A stretch of DNA of 64,000 nucleotides. Origin: Caulobacter hibisci. Its GTDB lineage: Bacteria; Pseudomonadota; Alphaproteobacteria; Caulobacterales; Caulobacteraceae. Where the stretch lies: NCBI RefSeq assembly GCF_016135805.1, contig NZ_JADWOX010000015.1, forward strand, positions 62,001-126,000. Direction: 5' to 3'. The notes beneath the pieces are model-generated. The model saw only the letters and a list, made by a program, of their open reading frames with translations. It was not told the origin of the DNA and made no database searches. The position numbers and the translations under genes were made by a program. This document shows, piece after piece, positions 7,657-15,881 of the stretch (positions are counted from its first letter, which is position 1; each line of letters begins with the position of its first letter).

Positions 7657-8571
7657 ATGTCCACCGCCGCCATCCGCCGTCCCGCGCTCGACGCGCTGCT
7701 GCCCTATGCGGCCCTGTTCGGCGGCATGGTGACCCTGGCCGGCGGCACCTCCTTCGCCAAGAGCCTGTTTCCGATGGTGGGCGCCCAGGGCACGAGCGCC
7801 TATCGGGTCGGTTTCGCGGCCCTGCTGCTGCTCCTGCTGTGGCGGCCCTGGCGCTTTCCGCTGAGCCGGCGCGACCTGATGGGCGTGGCCTTCTACGGCG
7901 TGGCGACCGGGGTGATGAACCTCTGCTTCTACATGGCCTTGCGCACCATTCCGCTGGGCGTGGCCCTGGCGATCGAGTTCATGGGGCCGCTGAGCCTGTC
8001 GCTGCTGCACGCGCGCAAGCCCAGCCACTTCCTGTGCATCGGCTTGGCCGCCTTCGGCCTGCTGCTGCTCCTGCCGCTGAAGCTGGGGGCCGGGGCGCTC
8101 GATCTGGTGGGCGTGGCCTTCGCCCTGGCCGCGGCGGTCTGCTGGGCGCTGTACATCGTCGCCGGTAAGCGCCTGGGCCATCTGCATGGCGGCCGCTCGG
8201 TGGCGCTGGGCATGAGCGTGGCGGCCCTGGTGGTGGTGCCGTTCGGCATCGCCTCGGCCGGCGCGGCCCTGCTCGATCCGCGCCTGATGCTGCTGGGCCT
8301 GGTGGTCGCCATCTGCTCCAGCGCCGTGCCCTATTCGCTGGAGATGATCGCCCTCAAGCGCATCCCCAAGCGCACCTTCGGCGTGATGCTCAGCGTCGAG
8401 CCGGCCATCGGCGCCCTGGCCGGGGTGATCGTGCTGGCCGAGCTTCTGTCGCCCCAGCAGTGGATCGCCATCGCCTGCATCGTCGCCGCCTCGGCCGGCG
8501 CGATCCTGACCACGACGCCCGAGACGGCGGTGGTCGAGGATCCGGAGGCCATGGAGCGGCCGGGCGGCTGA
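7657..8571 (+). CDS. DMT/EamA-family amino-acid exporter (RhtA-like)
   Basis: A 304-residue inner-membrane transporter with about ten hydrophobic segments arranged as two EamA repeats. It resembles RhtA (threonine/homoserine exporter) in features such as GTSFAKSLFPMVGAQG, ALRTIPLGVALAIEFMGPL and VPYSLEMIALKRIPKRTFGVMLSVEPAIGAL. The proposed substrate, a small amino acid, rests on that resemblance and on the divergent Lrp-type regulator. It ends 4 bases before the convergent serine hydrolase gene. Confidence 0.88.
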   Translation: MSTAAIRRPALDALLPYAALFGGMVTLAGGTSFAKSLFPMVGAQGTSAYRVGFAALLLLLLWRPWRFPLSRRDLMGVAFYGVATGVMNLCFYMALRTIPLGVALAIEFMGPLSLSLLHARKPSHFLCIGLAAFGLLLLLPLKLGAGALDLVGVAFALAAAVCWALYIVAGKRLGHLHGGRSVALGMSVAALVVVPFGIASAGAALLDPRLMLLGLVVAICSSAVPYSLEMIALKRIPKRTFGVMLSVEPAIGALAGVIVLAELLSPQQWIAIACIVAASAGAILTTTPETAVVEDPEAMERPGG

Positions 8572-8575
8572 ACCG

Positions 8576-9712
8576 CTACTTCGCCTCGACCGGCAGCAGT
8601 CGGGTATATTCCCAGCCCCAAGGCAGGCCGGTTTCGCCCAGGGCTGCCTTGACCACCGACGGGATGATCCGCTGGCCGTCGCCGCTGTTGGTCAGCACGA
8701 CCACGCAAGCCCGGCGCTTCTCGACGCAGACCAGCATGTTGTCGGTGATGTCGTTGTGGCCGCCCTTGAAGAAGGCGTGGCCCTGCGGTCCGTCGAAGGT
8801 GACGACGCCGACCCCGGCCGCCAGCTTGATCTTGGCGTTGTCGGGGTTCTTGTCCTCGGTGAAGGGCGGGAACTGATAGGCGGCCGGGATCGCCAGGCCG
8901 CCGCGCGAGAACTCCGCGCGAGCCTTCTTCGACAGGCCCCTGCCGCTGGCCATGGCGGCCGCCAGCCTGCCCAGGTCCGAGATGGTGGTGTCCAGCGAAC
9001 CGGCCGCCTTGACGCTGGAGCGGTCGTCGTGCGGCTCCCACTTGCCGTCGGCCTGGCGTCCGTCGGCCAGGTCGGTCGCGAAGTCGTCCCGCCAGACCAT
9101 GCCCGAGCGGGCCATGCCCAGCGGCTTGAAGAGGCGGCGGTCCATGTCCTCGCCGACCTTGATCGAAAGGCCCTGCTCGATGACGAACTGCATCAGGTTG
9201 AGGCCTTCGCCCGAATAGGCGTAGCGGCTGCCGGGCTCGAACTTGATGTCGAGCTTCTCGTCGGGGTTCAGCCAGCGGAAGTTGGGAAAGCCCGCCGAGT
9301 GGCTCAGCAGCATGCGCGGGGTGATCTTGCGCCAGCGCGGATCGCCCGCGAGATCGGCATAGGCCTTATAGTCGGGCAGGGGCTTGGGGAGGACCTCGGC
9401 GATGGGCTTGTCGAGGTTGAGCCTGCCCTCGTCGACCAGCATCAGCACGTAGTAGGCGAAGGCCGCCTTGGTGATCGAGGCGGCGTACATCACCGTCTGG
9501 GGCGTCAGGGGATCGCCCTTCTCGTTGCGCACGCCCATGGCGGTGACGTGGGCGACCTTGCCGTTCTCGACCACGGCCACGGCGACGCCCGGGACCTTGC
9601 TGACGGTGATCAGTCGGGCGATCTCGTCATCGAGCTTGCGGTTCTCGGCGTGCGCCGATCCGGCGGCCACGCACATGGCCGCCGCCGCCAAGGCCAGAGA
9701 CTTTCCACGCAT
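8576..9712 (-). CDS. exported serine hydrolase, beta-lactamase/DD-peptidase fold
   Basis: A 378-residue class C beta-lactamase-related protein (Pfam Beta-lactamase family). The signal peptide is MRGKSLALAAAAMCVAAGSAHA. The active-site Ser-x-x-Lys is SITK at 79-82 (YAASITKAAFAYY), and the second motif appears as YSGEG rather than YxN. Many relatives are esterases or peptidases rather than true beta-lactamases, so resistance should not be inferred. The ATG at 9712 is preferred to a GTG at 9727 because it places the signal peptide at the N terminus, although neither has a strong Shine-Dalgarno. Confidence 0.88.
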   Translation of the reverse strand: MRGKSLALAAAAMCVAAGSAHAENRKLDDEIARLITVSKVPGVAVAVVENGKVAHVTAMGVRNEKGDPLTPQTVMYAASITKAAFAYYVLMLVDEGRLNLDKPIAEVLPKPLPDYKAYADLAGDPRWRKITPRMLLSHSAGFPNFRWLNPDEKLDIKFEPGSRYAYSGEGLNLMQFVIEQGLSIKVGEDMDRRLFKPLGMARSGMVWRDDFATDLADGRQADGKWEPHDDRSSVKAAGSLDTTISDLGRLAAAMASGRGLSKKARAEFSRGGLAIPAAYQFPPFTEDKNPDNAKIKLAAGVGVVTFDGPQGHAFFKGGHNDITDNMLVCVEKRRACVVVLTNSGDGQRIIPSVVKAALGETGLPWGWEYTRLLPVEAK

Positions 9713-9765
9713 TTCCACAGGCCCCACGGTTGCGCACGCCCTCGCGCCGGGCGACCTTGGCCGCC

Positions 9766-10140
9766 ATGGGCGTCCTTTTCAACCGCCGCGTGCTGCTGGC
9801 CGGGCTCTTGCTTTCCGGCTGTGCGACTGTTCCCGAGGGACCGCCGCGCCTGTTGCCGGCCGGGGCCGACGCGCCGGGCGAGCTGGAGCCGCTGCTGGCC
9901 GTCCGCGCGGAGGCCGGCGGTCTGGTCATCCGCCTGAAGTCGAGGGGCTGCCTGCGCAAGGAGGACCTGCGCTTCTTCGTCGAGCGCGGCGGCGCGCCGT
10001 CTGTGGCTTTCGCCCGGCGGAGGCTGGAGACCTGCAAGAGCGGCGGGGCGGACGAGGCGGAGGTGCGGTTCGGTTGGGACGAACTGGGCCTAGCGGGGGC
10101 GCGGGCGGTGCGGGTGATGAATCCCTTCAACACCCCATAA
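9766..10140 (+). CDS. small lipoprotein, two-Cys family (paralogue 2)
   Basis: A 124-residue predicted lipoprotein with the signal MGVLFNRRVLLAGLLLSGC. The mature core matches the lipoprotein at 706-1098: SRGC-x-RKEDL, then ETC, then EVRF...LGL and RVMNP at the end. The intervening segments differ, so duplication is old. The ATG at 9766 is chosen because it puts the signal at the N terminus; an upstream TTG at 9730 is in frame. Function unknown. Confidence 0.7.
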   Translation: MGVLFNRRVLLAGLLLSGCATVPEGPPRLLPAGADAPGELEPLLAVRAEAGGLVIRLKSRGCLRKEDLRFFVERGGAPSVAFARRRLETCKSGGADEAEVRFGWDELGLAGARAVRVMNPFNTP

Positions 10141-10141
10141 T

Positions 10142-10281
10142 CTCCCGTCATTCCCGCCCTTGTGGCGGGAAACCCTGGTTCCGTTCGCAAGGGAAGCGCA
10201 AGCGGATCGCTGGCGATCCGCCTCGTTCTCGCCTGCGGCTGACAGAGGGGTTCCCGCCACAAGGGCGGGAATGACGGGAGG
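10142..10281. repeat. 140-bp element with long terminal inverted repeats (copy 1)
   Basis: The ends are inverted repeats of about 30 bp (10142-10171 and 10251-10280, starting CTCCCGTCATTCCCGCC). The interior holds a smaller hairpin (GCGGATCGC / GATCCGC). A second copy lies at 54232-54371, with its end sequences identical over 28 bp and the interior diverged. There is no coding capacity. It may be a MITE-like or REP-like element. Confidence 0.85.
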
Positions 10282-10297
10282 AAAGAGGGTGTAGCCT

Positions 10298-10717
10298 TCA
10301 CCCCTTCGGCGTGAACCGCTCGATCATCCAGGGCAGCACGCGAGCCGGGCGTTTGGCGGCGATGTCGATCAGGACCCAGTCGGTGCGGCTCTGGGCGCAC
10401 ATCTCGCCGTCGGGGCCGTCGATACGGACATAGCGCTCGAAGCGCGGGCCCTTCAGCTCCCCCACCCAGGTGTAGCCGGTGGCGACTTCATGGGGCAGCA
10501 GCTCGCGGCGGTAATCGATCTCGTGGCGGCGGGCGACCCAGCTCCAGGGAGCCCGTTCCTCTTCCGAAGCCCAGGCCTCCCAGTGCGCGATCGCCAGGTC
10601 CTGGGCCCAGCCCAGATAGACCACGTTGTTGACGTGGCCGTTGGCGTCGATGTCCGACGCCTTCGGTTCGAAGGTCAGGGGATAGGCGTCGCCGGGCGGG
10701 ACGAAGAGGCGGCTCAC
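10298..10717 (-). CDS. acyl-CoA thioesterase, hotdog fold (4HBT)
   Basis: A 139-residue single-hotdog-fold protein. The motif SDIDANGHVNNVVYLGW is the 4HBT active-site signature, with the catalytic Asp preceding GHVNN. Such enzymes hydrolyse acyl-CoA thioesters in the cytoplasm; the substrate cannot be told from sequence. The gene lies 4 bp downstream of grxD on the same strand and is probably the last gene of the bolA-AKR-grxD operon. Confidence 0.88.
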   Translation of the reverse strand: MSRLFVPPGDAYPLTFEPKASDIDANGHVNNVVYLGWAQDLAIAHWEAWASEEERAPWSWVARRHEIDYRRELLPHEVATGYTWVGELKGPRFERYVRIDGPDGEMCAQSRTDWVLIDIAAKRPARVLPWMIERFTPKG

Positions 10718-10721
10718 CCGG

Positions 10722-11063
10722 TTAGGCCGAGATGACGCCTTGCTCGATCAGCAGGGTCTTCAGCTCGCCCGACTGGAACATCTCGCGGACGATGTCGCTG
10801 CCGCCCAGGAACTCGCCCTTGACGTAAAGCTGCGGGATGGTCGGCCAGTCGGTGAAGGTCTTGATGCCCTGGCGCAGTTCGTCGTCCTGCAGCACGTCGA
10901 CGCCGACGAACTCGACGCCCAGATGGTCGAGGATCTGCACGGCCACCGACGAGAAGCCGCAGCGCGGCTGGTCGGGCACGCCCTTCATGAACAGCACGAC
11001 CGGGTGCTCGGCCACGGTCTTGGCGATGAATTCGAGGGCGGGGGAGGCGGCGACTTCAGTCAT
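10722..11063 (-). CDS. grxD: Grx4-type monothiol glutaredoxin
   Basis: A 113-residue monothiol glutaredoxin with the CGFS active site at 35-38 (DQPRCGFSSVAVQIL), the conserved Lys27 in MKGVP, and a C-terminal WPTIPQLYVKGEFLGGSDI. CGFS glutaredoxins bind a [2Fe-2S] cluster with glutathione and pass it on, commonly in a heterocomplex with BolA proteins. A bolA gene lies two genes upstream in the same operon, supporting a role in Fe-S delivery or iron sensing. Confidence 0.96.
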   Translation of the reverse strand: MTEVAASPALEFIAKTVAEHPVVLFMKGVPDQPRCGFSSVAVQILDHLGVEFVGVDVLQDDELRQGIKTFTDWPTIPQLYVKGEFLGGSDIVREMFQSGELKTLLIEQGVISA

Positions 11064-11116
11064 GGGAGGGCATTCCTTGGGCGTAGCCTCTCAGCTAGGC
11101 GCCCGAGACCCCCCGG

Positions 11117-12004
11117 TCAAGCGCGGCGCTTGGCCCCGTCGGCCTGTTCGGCCGAAAAACGCGCCATCTCGATCTGGGCGGCGCAGCCGGTCGGCAGGTC
11201 GCGCTCGGCCACCGCGGCCAGGGCTTCCAGCTTCTCGCGCTTGGTGGTGATGACCTGCACCGTGGCCAGGGACGGCTCGGTCAGGGCGTAGCCCAGGCAA
11301 AGCTCCTGGCCGCTCCAGCCGGGGGTGCTGTCGAGGAAGTCGTAGCCGCCGAGATTGGCCAGGGGGTCGGTGCGGCGCCGCCACAGGGACGGCTTCTTGA
11401 AGATCGGCCGGGCTTCGCGGTCGCGGATGCTCTGGGGCCAGAAATCCTCGCCGATCACGGCCACGTCGCGCTGGACGGCCCCGCGGATGCGGTTGCGGTC
11501 GGCCCAGCCGGACGACAGGTTGAACGGCGCGGCCAGGGCGTCGAAGGCTCCGGACGCCAGGTGGCGGTCCTGGCTCTCGCCGCGGCTGGCCAGGCCCAGG
11601 TTGCGGATCAGGCGCGACTGGCGCAGGCCCATCAGGGCCGCCAGCGCCGAGGGCGGGAAGGCCGAGCCTGGATCGTCGATCGTGATCAGGTCGGCATAGG
11701 CCAGGCCGCAGCGCTCGATCACGTCCATCAGGTCGTGGATGGCCTGGGCGCTCAGCAGCTCGCCGCCGCTGCGCAGACGCCAGCTGACGAACAGCAGGCG
11801 GCGCTCCACAGAGCCCAGGCCCTCGCCGAGGCCTTCCAGCAGGGCCTTGGACGAGCCCTGAACCTCGAAGCTGTTGATGCCCGCTTCCAGGGCCGTGAAG
11901 ATCAGGGCGCGCCAGTCCTTGGCGCTCATGCGCGGATGGTCGGCCAGTCGCAGCGTCACCGCCGAGACCGCCATGCCCGCCTTGCCGAAGGGACGGTAGC
12001 GCAA
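11117..12004 (-). CDS. aldo/keto reductase-fold protein with lost catalytic residues
   Basis: A 295-residue protein whose start (MRYRPFGKAGMAVSAVTL) and spacing follow the AKR superfamily. The residues that make an AKR work are missing: the FDTA..YG segment reads FEVQGSSKALLEGLG (no Asp or Tyr), the Lys strand reads RLLFVSWRLR, and the His strand reads ADLITIDDPG. It is therefore probably not a reductase and may be a binding or scaffold protein. It sits between bolA (6 bp upstream) and grxD, suggesting a link to BolA/Grx Fe-S biology. Confidence 0.75.
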   Translation of the reverse strand: MRYRPFGKAGMAVSAVTLRLADHPRMSAKDWRALIFTALEAGINSFEVQGSSKALLEGLGEGLGSVERRLLFVSWRLRSGGELLSAQAIHDLMDVIERCGLAYADLITIDDPGSAFPPSALAALMGLRQSRLIRNLGLASRGESQDRHLASGAFDALAAPFNLSSGWADRNRIRGAVQRDVAVIGEDFWPQSIRDREARPIFKKPSLWRRRTDPLANLGGYDFLDSTPGWSGQELCLGYALTEPSLATVQVITTKREKLEALAAVAERDLPTGCAAQIEMARFSAEQADGAKRRA

Positions 12005-12010
12005 GGCTCG

Positions 12011-12247
12011 TTACTCCGCCGGGGCCGCGGTTTCGAGCGCCAGGGCGTGCAGCTCGCCGCCCAGCACGTCGGCCAGGGCGCGGTTGACCAGCTGGTGCTG
12101 CTTGACGCGGTTGAGGCCGCGGAAGGCGGGCGAGACGATGCGCGCCTTGTAGTGATCGCCGTCGCCGGCCAGGTCGGTCAGCACGATCTCGGAGTCCGGG
12201 AAGGCCGCGTTCAGGCGGGCTTCGAGCACGTCGGGCGCCATGGGCAT
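12011..12247 (-). CDS. bolA: BolA-family protein
   Basis: A 78-residue BolA/IbaG-type protein. The conserved core is HYKARIVSPAFRGLNRVKQHQLVNRAL, with the His and KQHQLV helix used to contact the [2Fe-2S] cluster of monothiol glutaredoxins. The short length fits the IbaG/BolA-like subgroup. GGAG lies ten bases before the ATG. It is the first gene of an apparent operon with the AKR-like gene, grxD and a thioesterase. Confidence 0.92.
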   Translation of the reverse strand: MPMAPDVLEARLNAAFPDSEIVLTDLAGDGDHYKARIVSPAFRGLNRVKQHQLVNRALADVLGGELHALALETAAPAE

Positions 12248-12430
12248 GGGACGGAGTCTCCGATCTTGGAAGGGCTAGATGCCCGATAAACCTTAAGATC
12301 GCGCATATGGCGGGCGTCGCGCTTCGGTGCAATCGCCGGAAAGAAGAGCCAGCCTCGTCGATGACGCTTGACGATAACGCAATCTCACGTAGTGATCACG
12401 CATCCGTGAATCTTCCGTGAGGTTGGTGTG

Positions 12431-13069
12431 ATGCGGTACTTGGGGATTTTGGTCGCGGCGGTGGTCGCGATGGGGTTGGGCGGTTGCGCTGGGGTGGTTT
12501 CGGACACGCCCTGGTTTGGCCCGGAGGACGCGCGAGGCGCGCCACGGTTGAAGCCAGGACTTTGGGTGGCGACTTCCAAGGATTGCCGGGCTCGTGCGGA
12601 CAGGCCGCTGCGGCGCTGGTCGAAGTGCGGGATCTTCCTGATCCGCGACACGGACCAGGTTCAGCTCGAACAGGACGACAAGGGCCACTGGGCCTGGCGG
12701 CCGCAGGACGCGCTCCTGGCCTTTCGCGACCCGATCATCCTGCAGACCCGCGATCCCCAAAAGGCCTCGGCCGCCTACGAGTATCGCGCCGTGACGCCTG
12801 TGGCGTTCGACGGAATGGGGCGGGTCGTCGCGTTCCACTTCGCGCTTCTGTATTGCGAAGACTTCGATGCGCCGGAAGACGCCGAGGGGCGACGGCCGCT
12901 CAAGCCCGGCCTCAGCTGGAAAGTCGAAGGCGCCAACTGCGTCGCCGAAAGCGAGGCGGCGCTGATGGCCGCCGCGGCGGCGGAGGTGAAGGCCGACAGG
13001 GATGATCCGGCTGAGATGCGCTGGGTCCGCGAGGTGCGGCCCGACGATTTCGCCAAGGCGCGCCGATGA
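12431..13069 (+). CDS. putative lipoprotein of unknown function
   Basis: A 212-residue predicted lipoprotein with a hydrophobic signal ending in a lipobox (GLGGC). The mature domain has several Cys and Trp residues (KDCRARADRPLRRWSKCGIFL, LYCEDFD, GANCVAES) but matches no family I know. The ATG at 12431 follows a GTG at 12428; either is possible. It overlaps the next gene by ATGA, so the two are probably co-expressed, and their products share the phrase LKPGLWVAT/LRDGVWTSD near the N terminus. Confidence 0.65.
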   Translation: MRYLGILVAAVVAMGLGGCAGVVSDTPWFGPEDARGAPRLKPGLWVATSKDCRARADRPLRRWSKCGIFLIRDTDQVQLEQDDKGHWAWRPQDALLAFRDPIILQTRDPQKASAAYEYRAVTPVAFDGMGRVVAFHFALLYCEDFDAPEDAEGRRPLKPGLSWKVEGANCVAESEAALMAAAAAEVKADRDDPAEMRWVREVRPDDFAKARR

Positions 13070-13644
13070 TCGCCGCCCTGCTGGCCGCCGCCGCCCTGGC
13101 CGCGACCCCGCCGCCGCTTGTCCTGCGTGACGGCGTCTGGACCAGCGATTGCGGCGGCAAGACCGACTGCGACCAGTTGCTGGTGCGTGGCGGCGCGCTC
13201 ATTGGCGAGGACGAAGGCAAGCCCGTGAGCAGGCCCCTGCGGCTCATTCCTGGCGATCCTCCGCTGCTGCAGCTCGATCTCTACGCCGTCGGCGACTTCC
13301 TCGACCTGAACGAGGCCGCCGATACGCAGCGCAACTATCTGGGCGTCGAGATCAAGGCGCGTGACGGCCAAGGGCGGATCACCAGCCTCAAGGTCTGGCC
13401 GATCCGCTGCGACGAGCCTCCGGAGGGCAAGGCCCTGGGCATGGCGGGTGTACGCTGGGAGGCGACCCGCCACGCCTGCTTAGTGGACGGCAAGGACCCC
13501 ATCAGAGCCGCCGCGCCGGGATCCAGGGATGATGATGGCGTCTTCAGCCTGTTCTCGTTCCGCTGGTTGCGCGATCCGGCGCCGGGTGATCAAACCTTCG
13601 ACGAGCCCGCCGTTTCGACGTCTGCGCGCCCTGAAGACAAGTAG
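13066..13644 (+). CDS. putative exported protein of unknown function
   Basis: A 192-residue protein with a short hydrophobic N terminus (MIAALLAAAALAATPPP), probably a signal peptide. It has four or more Cys (WTSDCGGKTDCDQLL, PIRCDEPP, RHACLVDG) and may be disulfide-bonded. It overlaps the preceding lipoprotein gene by four bases. It has the same general build as that lipoprotein (an opening GVWTSDC/GLWVATSKDC segment, then mixed beta-type sequence), suggesting distant relatedness. No function assigned. Confidence 0.6.
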   Translation: MIAALLAAAALAATPPPLVLRDGVWTSDCGGKTDCDQLLVRGGALIGEDEGKPVSRPLRLIPGDPPLLQLDLYAVGDFLDLNEAADTQRNYLGVEIKARDGQGRITSLKVWPIRCDEPPEGKALGMAGVRWEATRHACLVDGKDPIRAAAPGSRDDDGVFSLFSFRWLRDPAPGDQTFDEPAVSTSARPEDK

Positions 13645-13656
13645 CCCGGAGTTTCA

Positions 13657-14580
13657 ATGCGTCCGTTCTTCGCCGCCGTGACCGCCGCTGTGCTCGCCGG
13701 CCTCGCCGCGCCCGCCCTGGCCGGTCCGGGCGACCTGGCCCTCGACGACGTCAAGATCCTGTCGGCCGACACGATGCAGGGGCGGGCGGTCGGCTCGCCT
13801 GGGTCGCAACTGGCCCGCACCTACATCCTCGAGCGCTTCAAGCGCATCGGCCTGTCGCCGATCGGCGAGGGTTTCGAGCGGCCGTTCCGCTTCACCCGTA
13901 AGGACGGGGTCGTGGTCACCGGCGTCAATCTCGTGGCGCGCATCAAGGGCACGGAAGGCGGCAAGACCCTGCTGGTCACCGCCCACTACGACCATGTCGG
14001 GGTCAAGAACGGCCAGATCTACAACGGCGCCGACGACAACGCCTCGGGCGTGGCCGGCCTGCTCGCCGTGGCCGAGGCCTTCCAGGAGAAGCCGCCCAAG
14101 CACGACGTGCTGATCGTCGCCCTCGACGGCGAGGAGAGCGGCCTGCGCGGGGCCAAGGCCTTCGCCGCCGAGCCGTCCGTGCCCCTGGCGAGCATCGGCC
14201 TGGCAGTGAACTTCGACATGCTGAGCAAGAACGCCAAGGGCGAGCTCTATGTCTCGGGTTCGGGACCCCAGCCGTTCCTGAAGCCGATCCTCGACGAGGT
14301 CGCCAAGGCCGCGCCGGTCACCCTCAAGCAGGGCCACGACACCGACGCCGCCGGCAAGGAGAACAACTGGACCTTCCAGTCCGACCAGGGCGCCTTCGCC
14401 GAGAAGGGCGTGCCGTGGGTCTATTTCGGGGTCGAGGACCACCCCGAATACCACCAGCCGACCGACGACTTCGGCACCATCCCGCAGCCCTTCTTCAAGG
14501 GCTCGGTGGCGACGGTGATCCTGGCGACCCGGGCCTTCGACGAGCGGCTGTGGGAAATCAACAAGGCGGCGGGGCGGTAG
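13657..14580 (+). CDS. secreted M28-family metallopeptidase
   Basis: A 307-residue exported zinc aminopeptidase-like protein. The signal peptide is MRPFFAAVTAAVLAGLAAPALA. M28 zinc-site motifs are all present: TAHYDHVG (His, Asp), NGADDNASG (bridging Asp), DGEESGLRGAKAF (catalytic Glu then ligand Glu), FDMLSKN (Asp) and EYHQPTDDF (His). It probably trims peptides in the periplasm or outside the cell. It begins 12 bases after the preceding exported protein and may be in the same transcript. Confidence 0.92.
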   Translation: MRPFFAAVTAAVLAGLAAPALAGPGDLALDDVKILSADTMQGRAVGSPGSQLARTYILERFKRIGLSPIGEGFERPFRFTRKDGVVVTGVNLVARIKGTEGGKTLLVTAHYDHVGVKNGQIYNGADDNASGVAGLLAVAEAFQEKPPKHDVLIVALDGEESGLRGAKAFAAEPSVPLASIGLAVNFDMLSKNAKGELYVSGSGPQPFLKPILDEVAKAAPVTLKQGHDTDAAGKENNWTFQSDQGAFAEKGVPWVYFGVEDHPEYHQPTDDFGTIPQPFFKGSVATVILATRAFDERLWEINKAAGR

Positions 14581-14649
14581 CAGTCTCGGGTCACACCCAC
14601 CCGTAGGATCTCCGCTTTTGCGGGGAATAGCGGGTTCACGTGGTTCGTA

Positions 14650-14674
14650 ATATACTATAGGGGGGTATGCTATG
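14650..14674. promoter_or_regulatory. DmeR/RcnR-type operator overlapping the dmeR start codon
   Basis: The site is ATATACTATA-GGGGGG-TATGCTATG: AT-rich arms around a six-G tract, the layout recognised by RcnR/CsoR-like sensors. On the minus strand the right arm reads TATAGTATAT, which as I recall matches the published rhizobial DmeR site. The last bases are the dmeR ATG, and the G tract also sits where a Shine-Dalgarno would be. Confidence 0.8.
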
Positions 14675-14947
14675 GCCCACCTCTCCACCGACAACGACGC
14701 CCTGCTCAAGCGCGTGCGGCGTATCGCCGGCCAGGTCGCCGCGATCGAACGCGCGATCGAGGGCGACCACGACTGCGCCAAGACCCTGCATCTGGTCGCC
14801 GCAACCCGCGGCGCGCTCAACGGCCTGCTCGACGAGATCGTCGAGGCCCACCTGCGCGAGCACGTGGCGGCCCCGGGCCTGACCGACGCCGAGCGTGAAA
14901 AGGGCGCGGCCGAGGTGATCGAGGCCTTCCGGCGCTATTCCAAATGA
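14672..14947 (+). CDS. dmeR: DmeR, Ni/Co-responsive RcnR/FrmR-family repressor
   Basis: A 91-residue all-helical DUF156/CsoR-fold repressor. The residues used by RcnR for Ni(II)/Co(II) are all at the expected positions: His3, Cys35, His60 and His64. This favours a nickel/cobalt sensor over the formaldehyde sensor FrmR, which lacks the full set. It overlaps the metal exporter gene by ATGA, and its operator covers its own start codon, so autorepression relieved by metal is likely. Confidence 0.9.
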   Translation: MAHLSTDNDALLKRVRRIAGQVAAIERAIEGDHDCAKTLHLVAATRGALNGLLDEIVEAHLREHVAAPGLTDAEREKGAAEVIEAFRRYSK

Positions 14948-15879
14948 GACCCGACATGACCGCCGCCCCCGCGCCGCACGAGCACGTCTTCCTGGCCGCC
15001 GACCACGACGCCAACGCCCGCCGCACCCTGTGGGTGGTAGGCCTCACCGCCGTGATGATGGTGGTCGAGATCCTGGCCGGCTGGTGGACCGGCTCGATGG
15101 CCCTGCTGGCCGACGGCTTCCACATGGCCACCCACGCTGGGGCTCTTGCCGTGGCGGCGGCCGCCTACGCCTATGCCCGCAAGCACGCGACCAGCCGCCG
15201 CTACAGCTTCGGCACCGGCAAGGTCGGCGACCTGGCCGGCTTCGCCTCGGCCCTGGTGCTGGCGGTGATCGCCGTCGGCGTGGGGGTGGAGTCGGTGCGG
15301 CGACTGTTCGAGCCGTCGTCGATCGCCTTCCTGGAGGCCATCGTCATCGCCGTGGTTGGACTGATCGTGAACCTGGCCAGCGCGGCCCTGCTGTCGGGCG
15401 GTCATCACGGTCATCACCATGAGCATGATCATCACCACGGCCACGACCATGGGCACGATCATGCTCATGGTCATGGCCACGACAACAACCTGCGCTCGGC
15501 CTACATGCACGTGCTGGCCGACGCCCTGACCTCGGTGCTGGCCATCGTCGCCCTGGTCGCCGGCCGGCAGTTCGGCTGGACCTGGCTGGATCCGCTGATG
15601 GGCGTGGTCGGGGCGCTGGTCATCGCCCGCTGGGCCTGGGGGCTGCTGCGCGACACCGCCGCCATCCTGCTCGACGCCACCGACGATCACGTGGCCGACG
15701 AGGTGCGCGAACTGGTCGAGGGGCCGGGTGACGCCCGCATCCTCGACCTGCACGTCTGGAAGGTGGGTCCCGCCGCTCATGCGGCCATCGTCAGCGTGGC
15801 GGGCCTGTCCGCCGAGGCCGTGCGCGGGCGGCTAGCGCCGGTGCACGAGCTGCGTCACCTGACGGTGGAGGCTTTCTGA
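14944..15879 (+). CDS. dmeF: DmeF, CDF-family Ni/Co exporter
   Basis: A 311-residue cation diffusion facilitator of the inner membrane. The N terminus HEHVFLAADHDANARRT is typical of DmeF. Transmembrane helices run from about residue 28 onward, with the metal-site motif LADGFHMATHAGAL in helix 2 and HVLADALTSVLAI in helix 5. A very His-rich loop (about residues 155-180) lies between helices 4 and 5, and a cytoplasmic metallochaperone-like tail follows. It expels Co2+/Ni2+ in exchange for protons. Translational coupling to dmeR and the operator support metal induction. Confidence 0.93.
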   Translation: MRPDMTAAPAPHEHVFLAADHDANARRTLWVVGLTAVMMVVEILAGWWTGSMALLADGFHMATHAGALAVAAAAYAYARKHATSRRYSFGTGKVGDLAGFASALVLAVIAVGVGVESVRRLFEPSSIAFLEAIVIAVVGLIVNLASAALLSGGHHGHHHEHDHHHGHDHGHDHAHGHGHDNNLRSAYMHVLADALTSVLAIVALVAGRQFGWTWLDPLMGVVGALVIARWAWGLLRDTAAILLDATDDHVADEVRELVEGPGDARILDLHVWKVGPAAHAAIVSVAGLSAEAVRGRLAPVHELRHLTVEAF

Positions 15880-15881
15880 TC

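Noticed and set aside
15405..15485. Apparent short tandem DNA repeats (CATCACCATGAGCATGATC type)
   Set aside because: They encode the His-rich cytoplasmic loop of DmeF; this is codon-level low complexity, not a CRISPR or VNTR element.
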